From Rhodovastum sp963714255 (GTDB lineage Bacteria; Pseudomonadota; Alphaproteobacteria; Acetobacterales; Acetobacteraceae), in NCBI GenBank assembly GCA_963714255.1, contig CAVQNU010000024.1, forward strand, positions 81,855 through 145,854: a stretch of DNA of 64,000 nt, written 5' to 3'. A model generated the notes under the pieces. It ran no database searches, had not been told where the DNA came from, and saw only the letters and a list, made by a program, of their open reading frames with translations. Shown here piece after piece: positions 1-8,108 of this stretch. Each line of letters starts with the position of its first letter. The stretch's first letter is position 1. Made by a program: the position numbers and the translations under genes.

Positions 1-4
1 CCGT

Positions 5-1990
5 GTGTCCAGCCCGTCGATTTTCGGGCCGCGGGTGGTGATCGGGCTGGAGTCATTGCCGCGCACCGGGCTGCTGGCGCCGGGGGCGATCGCCGAGCAT
101 GCGCTGCGGGCGGTGCTGCCGCCGGGCGCGGACGTGCCGGCGACGATTGCCGCGCTGCGGGCGGCGTTTCCCGGCACCGGCTGGCGCATCCGCGATGCGC
201 GCGACGCGGCGCCGGGGGTAAACCAGTTCATCGACCGGACCAGCCTGTTCATGACCCTGGTCGGCCTGACCAGCCTGCTGGTGGGCGGCATCGGCGTGGC
301 CAACGGGGTGCATGCCTGGGTGCTGGCGCGGGCGCGCACCATCGCCACGTTGCGCTGCCTGGGTGCGGCTCCGCTGCTGGTGTTCGCAGTGTGCCTGGTG
401 CAGGTGATGGCGCTGGCCTCGTTGGGGGTGCTGGCCGGGTTGGTTGTGGGGGCGGCGCTGCCGGCGCTGGCCGCGGCGGCGCTCGCCGGCGTGCTGCCCG
501 TGGTGCCGCAGACGGGGCCGTTCCTGCGGCCGCTGCTGCTGGCCGCCGCGTATGGGCTGCTCACCGCGGCGGCTTTCGCCCTGTGGCCGCTGGCGCGCGC
601 CATGCGCATCCCGGGGGCCGCGCTGTTCCGCGACGCGCTGCTGCCGGACGCGACGCGCGCGCCGCGCTGGCTGGTGGCCACCAATGCGGCGGTGGTGCTG
701 GCCCTGGTGGCGCTGACCGTGGCGAGCGCCGATGAGCGGCGATTCGCGCTGTATTTCTGTGCCGGCGCGGCGGCGACGCTGTTGCTGTTCCGCTGGGGTG
801 GCGCCGCGCTGATGTGGCTGGCGGCCTGGATGCCCCCGCCGCCCTACCCCTGGGCACGGCTTGGCCTGGCCAATCTGTACCGTCCAGGCGCGCCGACGCC
901 GCTGATGCTGGTGTCGGTCGGGCTCGGCCTGTCCACCCTGGCCTCGGTCGCTTTGATCGAGGGCAATATAAGCCGCCAGATCCTCGACCAGTTGCCGCAG
1001 GACGCGCCGAGCTTCTTCTTCATCGACATCCAGAACGACCAGATGGCCGAATTCCGCCGCATCGTGGGCGCCATGCCAGGGGTGCACGACCTGCGCGAAG
1101 TGCCCAGCCTGCGGGCGCGGGTGGTGGCGGTGAACGGGGTGCCGGCCGAGCAGGTGGCGGCGACGCCCGACACCGCCTGGGCGCTGCGCGGCGACCGCGG
1201 CCTGACCTATGCGCACGCCATGCCCGCGGGCACGCGGCTGGTGGCCGGAACCTGGTGGCCGGCGGATTATGACGGCCCGCCGCTGGTGTCGTTCGATGCC
1301 GGGCTGGCGCGCGGCTGGGGCGTGCACGTGGGCGACACCATCCGGGCGAACGTGCTCGGCCGCGACATCGATTTCCGGGTCGCCAGCCTGCGCGACGTGG
1401 CCTGGGGCTCGCTCGGCATCAATTTCACCCTGCTGGCCAGCCCCGGCCTGCTGGAGCGGGCGCCGCACACGCATATCGCCACCCTGCGGGCCGACCCGGC
1501 CGAACACGCAGCGCTGCTGCGGGCGGTGACGGATGCCTTGCCGAACGTGTCCGGCATCCGGGTGGCCGACGTGCTGGCAACCGTGGGCGCGCTGCTCGGC
1601 CAGATCGGCGCCGCGCTGGGTGCCACTGCGTCGGTGACGCTCGCCGCCGGCGCGCTGGTGCTGGCGGGCGCGGTGGCGGCCGGGCAGCGCCGGCGCATCC
1701 AGGAGGCGGTGATCCTGAAAAGCCTGGGCGCCACGCGCGGGCAGATCCGCGCCGCCTGGCTGGTCGAGTTCGGCGTGCTGGGCATCGCCGCGGGGCTGCT
1801 GGCCGCCGCGGTGGGCACGGCCGCGTCCTGGGCCGTGGTGCATAAAGTGATGGGGGCCGACTGGTCGTTCCTGCCGGGGCGTCTGGCGCTGACGGTCGCC
1901 GGATGCGTGGCGCTGATGCTGGCTTTCGGCTATGCTGGGACGGCGGCGGCGTTGCGCGCCCGCGCGGCTCCGTTGCTGCGGAATGAGTAG
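5..1990 (+). CDS. FtsX-family ABC transporter permease, 5' end cut by window edge
   Basis: This is the membrane permease of a MacB/YbbP-type ABC exporter. Family members usually have about 800 or more residues with an N-terminal membrane segment and two FtsX blocks. Only 661 residues are visible and the first membrane segment is missing, so the true start is probably upstream and the GTG at position 5 is internal. The first FtsX block lies near residues 80-200, with the typical GGIGVANGVHAWVLAR sequence. A central periplasmic region follows (about 320-520), then a second FtsX block with RRIQEAVILKSLGATRGQIR near 560. The C-terminus (RARAAPLLRNE) is normal for the family. The ATPase partner is expected just upstream, outside the window. 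The substrate cannot be read from sequence; YbbA/YbbP-like systems have been linked to lipoprotein or envelope functions. Confidence 0.88.
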   Translation: MSSPSIFGPRVVIGLESLPRTGLLAPGAIAEHALRAVLPPGADVPATIAALRAAFPGTGWRIRDARDAAPGVNQFIDRTSLFMTLVGLTSLLVGGIGVANGVHAWVLARARTIATLRCLGAAPLLVFAVCLVQVMALASLGVLAGLVVGAALPALAAAALAGVLPVVPQTGPFLRPLLLAAAYGLLTAAAFALWPLARAMRIPGAALFRDALLPDATRAPRWLVATNAAVVLALVALTVASADERRFALYFCAGAAATLLLFRWGGAALMWLAAWMPPPPYPWARLGLANLYRPGAPTPLMLVSVGLGLSTLASVALIEGNISRQILDQLPQDAPSFFFIDIQNDQMAEFRRIVGAMPGVHDLREVPSLRARVVAVNGVPAEQVAATPDTAWALRGDRGLTYAHAMPAGTRLVAGTWWPADYDGPPLVSFDAGLARGWGVHVGDTIRANVLGRDIDFRVASLRDVAWGSLGINFTLLASPGLLERAPHTHIATLRADPAEHAALLRAVTDALPNVSGIRVADVLATVGALLGQIGAALGATASVTLAAGALVLAGAVAAGQRRRIQEAVILKSLGATRGQIRAAWLVEFGVLGIAAGLLAAAVGTAASWAVVHKVMGADWSFLPGRLALTVAGCVALMLAFGYAGTAAALRARAAPLLRNE

Positions 1991-2085
1991 CGCATAGATT
2001 ACGGCGAATTCGCTTGATCGGCAGCCGGTCTATGCCGAAATGTAACGCCGAGAGGCATCCCCCCTTAACGAGGAAAACACAGACC

Positions 2086-2859
2086 ATGGCTTTCAGTCCC
2101 GACTATCGGACCTACACGGGCGCGACCCGCGCAGCCGAGACGGCAGCGGTACTGGACGCGGGCCTGCGCGCCTACATGCTGCGCGTCTATAACTGGATGG
2201 CGTCCGGCCTGATGCTCACCGGCATCGTGGCGCTGGGCATCTCCAGCACCAGCCTGCTCGACCTGTTCTACCCGCTGGTGATGACGCCGAGCGGGCGGAT
2301 GGTGCATTCGCCGAGCATCCTGGCCTGGATCAGCATCTTCGCGCCGCTGGCCTTCGTCCTGGTGCTGAACTTCGGCGTCAACCGGCTGTCCACCACCGCT
2401 GTGCAGGCGTTGTACTGGGCGTTCTGCCTGGCAATGGGCGCCAGCATGACGAATCTCTTCGTCATCTACACCGGTGAAAGCGTCGCCCGGGTGTTCTTCA
2501 TCACCGCCGGCACGTTTGCGGCGATGAGCCTGTGGGGCTACGTCACCCGCACCGACCTGACCAAGATGGGCAGCTTCCTGATCATGGGGCTGTTCGGCAT
2601 CATCCTGGCCAGCCTGGTGAACATGTTCCTGGGCAGCTCCGGCCTGCAGTTCGCGATCTGCGTCATCGGCGTGCTGGTGTTCACCGGCCTGATTGCCTAC
2701 GACACCCAGCGCATCAAGGCCGATTTCGTCCAGTTCGCCTATTCCTACGGGCCGGGCGAAGCCGCCAAGCGCAGCGTGTATGACGCGCTTGGGCTTTACC
2801 TGAACTTCGTGAACCTGTTCCAGATGCTGCTTTCGCTCCTCGGCAACCGCAACGAGTAG
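2086..2859 (+). CDS. Bax inhibitor-1/YccA family membrane protein
   Basis: A 257-residue inner-membrane protein of the Bax inhibitor-1 (BI-1/YccA/YbhL) family, with about seven hydrophobic segments between residues 30 and 250. A conserved-type C-terminal motif (GLIAYDTQRIK) carries the acidic residue used in the pH/calcium switch of characterised BI-1 proteins. The frame is open from 2014, but the ATG at 2086 is preferred: it follows a GAGG ribosome site at 2070-2073, and the preceding residues do not look like family sequence. The bacterial role is mostly unresolved; YccA is associated with FtsH control in E. coli. The gene is probably monocistronic and ends just before a strong terminator at 2885-2918. 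Confidence 0.9.
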   Translation: MAFSPDYRTYTGATRAAETAAVLDAGLRAYMLRVYNWMASGLMLTGIVALGISSTSLLDLFYPLVMTPSGRMVHSPSILAWISIFAPLAFVLVLNFGVNRLSTTAVQALYWAFCLAMGASMTNLFVIYTGESVARVFFITAGTFAAMSLWGYVTRTDLTKMGSFLIMGLFGIILASLVNMFLGSSGLQFAICVIGVLVFTGLIAYDTQRIKADFVQFAYSYGPGEAAKRSVYDALGLYLNFVNLFQMLLSLLGNRNE

Positions 2860-2884
2860 CCCGCGCGCAATCTGGCCACACGAA

Positions 2885-2918
2885 AAAGGGCTCCAGCCTG
2901 TGAAGGCTGGAGCCCTTT
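2885..2918. terminator. Bidirectional intrinsic terminator
   Basis: A perfect inverted repeat with 14-base arms (left arm AAAGGGCTCCAGCC) and a 6-base loop. The T-run follows on the plus strand and, by symmetry, an A-rich run precedes it for reverse transcription. It lies between the convergent BI-1 gene (ends 2859) and carD (ends 2958), so it can stop both transcripts. Confidence 0.85.
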
Positions 2919-2957
2919 CCTTGTGCGAAGCGTGTTGCCGGAGGCAAAACCCGGGCG

Positions 2958-4202
2958 TCAGGCGGCTTTCAGGTAATTCACCAGTTTGGCGGCCGCGGTC
3001 AGCTTATCGGTGGCATCGAGGGCCGCGAGTTCGGCCGCCAGACGGTCCATGGCGGATTCGTAGATCTGGCGCTCGGAAAAGCTCTGGTCGGGCTGGCCGG
3101 CGTTGCGGTGCAGGTCGCGCACCACCTCGGCGATGGCGATCGGGTCGCCCGAATTGATCTTCGCCTCGTATTCCTGCGCCCGGCGCGACCACATGGTGCG
3201 CTTGATGCGGGCACGCCCGCGCAGCACGGCCAGGGCCTCATCGAACTTCGCCTGGGTGGCCAGCTTGCGCAGCCCGGCGGTGCGGGCCTTGGCGACCGGC
3301 ACCCGCAAGGTCATGCGGTTTTCCTCGAACGTGATGTGGATGAGTTCGAGGTGATGGCCGGCAATGTCCTCGATGGCGATTTTCTCCACCTTGCCCACCC
3401 CGTGCGTCGGATAGACGACGTAGTCGCCCTCGACAAAGTTCTCTTCCTTGGCGGAGACGCGGACAGGCATGAGCGGACGCGACCCCTGGGCCCCGTTCAT
3501 TGGCCTCGGATCGCCGGTTCTCACGTCGCCGGTCCTCACGTCGCCACTCCTGGGTTCGGCAATTTTCACGTCAGCAGGCTTGACGTCGTCGGTCTTTGCT
3601 TCGGCAGTCTTCACGTCCTGTGTCTTCGCATCCTGGGGTTTGGCCTGGGCCGGTCCGGCCGGGGGCATGGCGTTGTCTTGGACCGTGCGCGCTTCCTCCA
3701 GCTTAATCGCTGGCGCTTTCGCATCCGGCGGCTTTGCCGCAGGTTCGGGATTTTTTTCCGCCGCCAAAATAGCGTTCGCCATCAGGGCGGCCCCGTTTGA
3801 GTCGGTTGCTGCCGCTGGCAGGACCGCCACCCGGGACTCCGGCGCAGCGGTCTCTGCACACGATTCCGCTGCCGCCGCGGCGGTCTGCGCCGGCGGGTCC
3901 TGCGGCTGCGGCGCCGGATCGGTCGTCACCGGCTTCGTCTTGCCGGCCGGCGATTGCGCCGGCGCGGCCTTTTTTATGGCGGCGCCGGGTGCTGCCGGTT
4001 TTGGCGCGGCCGGCTTGGGAAGACCGGCCGGGTTGGCCGTCGCGCCCTCCGGCACGGAAGGAACGTTCTTGCCGGTATCGCTTGCGCGGGTATCGCTCAT
4101 GCCCGCCCCGGCCGATTGGCTGCAGGTTTGTGCCGCCGCTGGACGTTGTGCTGCGGAGAGCAGGGTTTCTGCGTTGCGCTCGCTGGTTGCGGACGCTTTC
4201 AT
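2958..4202 (-). CDS. carD: CarD family transcriptional regulator with long disordered N-terminal extension
   Basis: CarD-type RNA polymerase-binding transcription factor. The last 170 residues (about 245-414) are a complete CarD domain of normal length: an RNAP-interacting Tudor-like part (FVEGDYVVYPTHGVGKVEKI) followed by a helical DNA-binding part. The first ~244 residues are low-complexity Ala/Pro/Lys/Asp sequence, including a run of DVK/DVRTGD-type repeats near residues 190-235, and look disordered. The start at 4202 is chosen because a GAGG ribosome site lies 6 bases upstream. Other starts are 4286, 4100 and 3470; the last would give a bare 170-residue CarD, but its ribosome site is weak. 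A TATAAT hexamer on the minus strand at 4401-4396 is a possible -10 element. CarD proteins stabilise RNAP open complexes at rRNA and other promoters. The domain call is firm; translation of the full extension is inferred. Confidence 0.85.
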   Translation of the reverse strand: MKASATSERNAETLLSAAQRPAAAQTCSQSAGAGMSDTRASDTGKNVPSVPEGATANPAGLPKPAAPKPAAPGAAIKKAAPAQSPAGKTKPVTTDPAPQPQDPPAQTAAAAAESCAETAAPESRVAVLPAAATDSNGAALMANAILAAEKNPEPAAKPPDAKAPAIKLEEARTVQDNAMPPAGPAQAKPQDAKTQDVKTAEAKTDDVKPADVKIAEPRSGDVRTGDVRTGDPRPMNGAQGSRPLMPVRVSAKEENFVEGDYVVYPTHGVGKVEKIAIEDIAGHHLELIHITFEENRMTLRVPVAKARTAGLRKLATQAKFDEALAVLRGRARIKRTMWSRRAQEYEAKINSGDPIAIAEVVRDLHRNAGQPDQSFSERQIYESAMDRLAAELAALDATDKLTAAAKLVNYLKAA

Positions 4203-4564
4203 TCCGAACCTCGTGGCTCCAGATACGTCAAAATTGCCTGTTGCATCTACAACAGGACAAGAATCAGCTATCGGCCCAACAATCATGGCCGCCGCCCTGA
4301 TGATGCGGAGTTGCCGTATGGTACAGGCGGAGACGGCATCCAGGTCCTTGCACAGGCGAAGAACCTCAGGCGCAGCCCTTCATGCCGACCAAGGCATTAT
4401 ATCTGATTTGGGGACGCGATCATAGAGCCACAAGGCGGCGCAGCCATTCGCCCGTCACATTTTGCGCATATCAGAGTCGCATCGCAACTCCAACCGCGCG
4501 GCGCTCCAGCCGCCGCCCCGACCAGGCGGGCCTGGCTTCGCCTCAGGATCGATACCCGGCCGCC
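4203..4564. other. Intergenic region between fdxA and carD
   Basis: A 362-base stretch with no supportable gene. It holds the 5' region of carD, including its GAGG ribosome site and a TATAAT on the minus strand at 4401-4396 with no good -35, and the 3' end of the fdxA operon. The short reading frames here have no recognisable features. Confidence 0.5.
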
Positions 4565-4897
4565 TCAGGGCGCGCCAGGCTCCGGCGAGAACAGCGAGGC
4601 CTTGTCCGGCTTGCCCTTCCACTCGTCGGCGTCCGCCGGCGGCTCGCCCTTGCGGGTGATGTTCGGCCACAGCGCCGCGTAGGTGCGGTTGGTTTCCGCC
4701 CAGGCGGCGGCCCGGTCGTCACTGTCCGGAACGATCGCCTCGGCCGGGCATTCCGGTTCGCACACGCCGCAGTCGATGCATTCGTCCGGGTTGATCGCCA
4801 GCATGTTCTCGCCGACGTAGAAGCAATCCACCGGACAAACTTCCACGCAGTCCATATATTTGCAGCGGATGCAGTTTTCGGTGACCACGTAGGTCAT
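4565..4897 (-). CDS. fdxA: Seven-iron ferredoxin FdxA
   Basis: A 110-residue 7Fe ferredoxin carrying one [3Fe-4S] and one [4Fe-4S] cluster. Cysteines at 9, 12, 17, 21 and 25 (CIRCKYMDCVEVCPVDC) and the second set CIDCGVCEPECP (residues 40-51) match the Azotobacter FdI/FdxA pattern, followed by the family's C-terminal tail. It is a soluble low-potential electron carrier. Its ATG overlaps the S4-protein stop codon (ATGA at 4897-4894), so translation is probably coupled in the operon helicase - S4 protein - fdxA. Confidence 0.95.
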   Translation of the reverse strand: MTYVVTENCIRCKYMDCVEVCPVDCFYVGENMLAINPDECIDCGVCEPECPAEAIVPDSDDRAAAWAETNRTYAALWPNITRKGEPPADADEWKGKPDKASLFSPEPGAP

Positions 4898-5268
4898 CGC
4901 GGACTCCTGGTCGGGATGAAATCAGGGGGGCGATATGCCGCTCTTTCGTCGCTGCCGCAAGGGTCCGCCGCCACAACGTCATCGTTCCGCTCCCCAATCT
5001 CCCGGTAGAGCAGCCGTGCTTCATGCGCGGGGCCGCGCCGCGCCGCCAGCGCCAGCACCTCCAGCACCAGCACCCGGCCGCGCAGCGGCAGGGTGATCAC
5101 GTCGCCCGGGCGCAGCCGCGCATGCGGCTTATCAGTCGGCTGGCGGTTGATGCGCACCCCGCCTTCGCCGACCAGCCGGGCGCAGTCCGCGCGCGCCTTC
5201 ATGAAGCGGGCGCACCACAGGAACTTGTCCAGCCGCTGCCAGGTGCGGTCCTCGGTTTCGGCCGGCAT
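4894..5268 (-). CDS. S4-domain RNA-binding protein (HslR-like)
   Basis: A 124-residue protein whose N-terminal half is an S4 RNA-binding fold (QRLDKFLWCARFMKARADCA ... VRINRQPTDKPHARLRPGDVI), like the Hsp15/HslR family that binds free 50S subunits with nascent chains. The start at 5268 shares one base with the helicase stop (TGATG), and the stop overlaps the fdxA start by four bases. A longer reading frame exists upstream in this frame, but it only shadows the helicase gene. The ribosome-rescue role is taken from the family. Confidence 0.88.
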   Translation of the reverse strand: MPAETEDRTWQRLDKFLWCARFMKARADCARLVGEGGVRINRQPTDKPHARLRPGDVITLPLRGRVLVLEVLALAARRGPAHEARLLYREIGERNDDVVAADPCGSDERAAYRPPDFIPTRSPR

Positions 5269-7796
5269 CAGCCACGCAAGGCCGCCAGCGCGGCGAACGG
5301 ATGGTCGGCCTGCGGCGGGCGGCGCTTGGGCGGTGCGGCCGGCGGGCGGCGGCGCAGCCGTGCCGCCATGGCCGGCATCGGCGGGCCGAACTGCCCGTCC
5401 GCCAGGGCGCCCGCCGGGATCAGCCGAAAGCCAAGCCCGCGCAGCACCGCCGGCACGATCTCGGGCCGCACCGACAGGCGGGAGGCGAGGTCGGCGGGCA
5501 CCGGCGCCGGCCGGACGCGGGCGGCAAAGTCGAGTTCGGCGGCGATCCGCTCGGCCACGTCCAGGCGCACCAGCAGCGGACCCGCCGCCACCCAGCCCAT
5601 CGCGGCGGCGAACCCCTCGGGCCAGTCCGCCGGCGGCGCGATCGAAACCAGGCCGGGCGCCGGCAGCGCCGGCACGGCCACGCCGCGGCGCAGCGCCCAC
5701 AGCCGCGCCCGCATCGGCATCGCCCGCGGCTTCAGCAGCGCCGGCACGAACAGCGCGTGCCGCCCGGCCCGCACGCCGAGCGCCTTCAGCCGCCCGCGCA
5801 ACACCGGCGCGATATCGTCCTCGGTGGCACCCGGCACCACGCCCAGCCCTTCCACCAGCCGGTGCAGCGGCCCGCGCAGCGCGCCATCGGCGTCCGCCGC
5901 CGTGGCCGCCGCCACCAGCGGCGCCAGGGCTTCGTGCACCCGGGCATCGACGAAGCGCTGCACCCGCACCCGCACCCGCTCGCGCGACGGACCGTCGAGG
6001 AACTCGCTGTCCAGCACCTCGGCCAGCGGGCGCAGCGCGTCGGCCCCCGGGCGCAGCCGCGCCACCGGCGCACCGGCCCAGGTGATGGACTGCCCAGCGG
6101 CCCCCTGATCGGCGAGCCAGGCGAATCCCGCATCCGCCTCCGCCTCCAGCCGGGTGACGCGCAGCGGCATTTCCTCGCGCAAGGCCCGCCGCGCCGCCCG
6201 CACCACCAGCCGGCGCGCCTCGCCCTCGCTCATCGGGTCGGGCACGAAGCCGAAGCCCTCGACATGGCCGACATTGTGGCCCTCGACCACCACCTCGCCG
6301 CGCCGTGTCACCGCCGACAGCAATTCCTCGCCCTCGCCCGCCTCCAGCCGGCGCATCAGATGGGCGGCGCGGCGGTCGACGAAGCGGGTGGTCAGGCGCT
6401 CGTGCAGCACGTCCGACAGCCGGTCCTCCACCTCACGCGCGCGGCCCTGCCAGTGCGGCGCGTCCGGCACCCAGTCGGCGCGGGCGGCGATGTAGGACCA
6501 CACCCGCACCCCGGCGAGCCGCTGCATCAGCGTGTCGATGTCGCCGTCGACGCGGTCGAGGGCGCCGATCTGGCTGGCCAGCCAATCGGTCGGCAGCCGC
6601 CCGTCGCGCACCACATGGCCGAACACGCGGCCGCACAGGCGGATATGGCTGTCCTCGGCCAGTTTGCGGAAATCCGGGATCTGGCACGCCTCCCACAGCA
6701 GGCGCACGCGCGCCCGGCCGCGGGCCAGGTCGCGCATCTCCGGCTCGCGCGCCAGGGCCGCCAGGGTCTGCAAATCGGTGGCATCGTTGCCGCGCACCAG
6801 TCCCGGCCCGGGCGGCGGGGCCGTCAGCGTGGCCAGCAGCGCATCCACATGGGAGAAATCGAGCGCGCTGTTGCGCCAGCACAGCTGCTCCAGCCGCTCG
6901 AAACGATGCGTCTCCACCGCCTCGGCGATTTCCAGCGGCAGCGGCGGGCAGTCGGCGGTGGTGCCGAAGGTGCCGTCGCGCATGCCCCGCCCGGCCCGCC
7001 CGGCGATCTGCGCCACTTCCGGGGCGTTCAGCGCCCGCGGCCGGTGGCCGTCGAACTTGCCCAACCGGGCGAAAGCCACATGGTCGACATCCATGTTCAG
7101 GCCCATGCCGATGGCATCCGTCGCCACCAGGAAATCGACCTCCTTGTCCTGGTACAGCGCCACCTGGGCGTTGCGGGTGCGCGGCGACAGCCGCCCCATC
7201 ACCACCGCACAGCCGCCACGGCGGCGGCGGATCAGCTCGGCGATGGCGTAAACTTCCGCGGCGCTGAACGCCACCACGGCGGTGCGCGGCGGCACCCGGG
7301 CGAGCTTGGTCGGGCCGGCATGCTGCAGTTGCGACAGGCGCGGCCGGGTTTCCACGAAGGCCTGCGGCACCAGCCGCTGCAGCAGCGGGCGGATGGTCTC
7401 GGCGCCGAGGAACATGGTTTCCACCATGCCGCGCGCATGCAGCAGCCGCTCGGTGAACACGTGGCCGCGGTCCGGGTCGGCGCAGAGCTGGATTTCGTCC
7501 ACCGCCACGAATTCGACATGGCGGTCGAGCGGCATGGCCTCGGTGGTGCAGGAGAACCAGCGCGCATCGGGCGGGACGATTTTTTCCTCGCCGGTGATCA
7601 GCGCCACGTGCCGTGCGCCCTTGCGGGCGACCATACGGTCGTAGTTCTCGCGCGCCAGCAGGCGCAGCGGAAAGCCGATGATGCCGGACGCATGCGCCAG
7701 CAACCGCTCGATGGCCAGATGCGTCTTGCCCGTGTTGGTGGGGCCGAGAACGGCCTTCACCCTGGCGGGCAGGTCGCCGAATGCGAATCCGGACAT
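5268..7796 (-). CDS. SUV3-like ATP-dependent RNA helicase (MgpS family)
   Basis: An 842-residue DExH RNA helicase resembling mitochondrial SUPV3L1/SUV3, which in mitochondria works with a 3'-5' exonuclease in RNA turnover. Walker A is at about residues 16-23 (GPTNTGKTH), motif II is the DEIQ variant (VDEIQLCADPDRG) and motif VI is QIAGRAGRG. The long C-terminal part is Ala/Arg/Pro-rich. The frame is open up to 7946, but those codons come from a repeat element (7841-8050), so the start at 7796 (MSGFAFGDLPARVKAVLGPT) is preferred. It leads a coupled operon with the S4 protein and fdxA, an order often seen in alphaproteobacteria. Substrate and partners are inferred. Confidence 0.9.
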   Translation of the reverse strand: MSGFAFGDLPARVKAVLGPTNTGKTHLAIERLLAHASGIIGFPLRLLARENYDRMVARKGARHVALITGEEKIVPPDARWFSCTTEAMPLDRHVEFVAVDEIQLCADPDRGHVFTERLLHARGMVETMFLGAETIRPLLQRLVPQAFVETRPRLSQLQHAGPTKLARVPPRTAVVAFSAAEVYAIAELIRRRRGGCAVVMGRLSPRTRNAQVALYQDKEVDFLVATDAIGMGLNMDVDHVAFARLGKFDGHRPRALNAPEVAQIAGRAGRGMRDGTFGTTADCPPLPLEIAEAVETHRFERLEQLCWRNSALDFSHVDALLATLTAPPPGPGLVRGNDATDLQTLAALAREPEMRDLARGRARVRLLWEACQIPDFRKLAEDSHIRLCGRVFGHVVRDGRLPTDWLASQIGALDRVDGDIDTLMQRLAGVRVWSYIAARADWVPDAPHWQGRAREVEDRLSDVLHERLTTRFVDRRAAHLMRRLEAGEGEELLSAVTRRGEVVVEGHNVGHVEGFGFVPDPMSEGEARRLVVRAARRALREEMPLRVTRLEAEADAGFAWLADQGAAGQSITWAGAPVARLRPGADALRPLAEVLDSEFLDGPSRERVRVRVQRFVDARVHEALAPLVAAATAADADGALRGPLHRLVEGLGVVPGATEDDIAPVLRGRLKALGVRAGRHALFVPALLKPRAMPMRARLWALRRGVAVPALPAPGLVSIAPPADWPEGFAAAMGWVAAGPLLVRLDVAERIAAELDFAARVRPAPVPADLASRLSVRPEIVPAVLRGLGFRLIPAGALADGQFGPPMPAMAARLRRRPPAAPPKRRPPQADHPFAALAALRG

Positions 7797-7837
7797 GCAG
7801 CAATGGTTGGGGGTTGAGGGGTGGAACGCAAGAGAAG

Positions 7838-8050
7838 AAAGCAAGGCCAGGGCTCTGCCCTGGACCCGCCAGGGGGCAGTGGCCCCCTGGACCCCGCTAC
7901 TTAAGCATTTGTCTTGAGAGGGGAGTGAGGCAGTGAACCGGTTCACCGCCTCACCCCCCTCTCAAGACAAATGCTTAAAAGTAATGGGTTCCAAGGGGCC
8001 ACTGCCCCTTGGCGGGGTCCAGGGGCAGAGCCCCTGGCCTTGCTTCCTTC
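7838..8050. repeat. Composite palindromic repeat unit R1 (module-core-module)
   Basis: An almost perfect inverted repeat of about 210 bases centred at 7940/7941 (GAACCGGTTC). Each arm begins with a hairpin module: CCAGGGCTCTGCCCTGG (7-bp stem, TCT loop), then a second hairpin such as AGGGGGCAGTGGCCCCCT. The modules enclose a 70-bp palindromic core (7905-7974) bracketed by TTAA at 7901-7904 and 7975-7978. Here it lies between divergent genes (helicase and htpG), the only copy in the window not next to a stop codon. Read on the reverse strand, it has the same arrangement as the copy at 16071-16275. Confidence 0.85.
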
Positions 8051-8108
8051 AATTGAAATATCACGCCCCCGATACCATATCCCCGCCCGCGAAGGAGGGC
8101 CGCACCCC

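Noticed and set aside
53..1843. Long reverse-strand open frames opposite the permease, and many like them elsewhere (for example 5301-7817, 16622-19093, 23621-26386, 54469-57435)
   Set aside because: They are frames opposite clearly coding genes in high-GC DNA; their products are Arg/Gln/His/Gly-rich without domain features.
3448..4425. Forward frames opposite carD with Ser/Ala/Gly-rich products
   Set aside because: Mirror images of the CarD low-complexity extension; no start context or homology.
7971..8108. 46-residue N-terminal extension of HtpG
   Set aside because: Encoded by repeat R1; the normal HtpG start at 8109 has a strong ribosome site.
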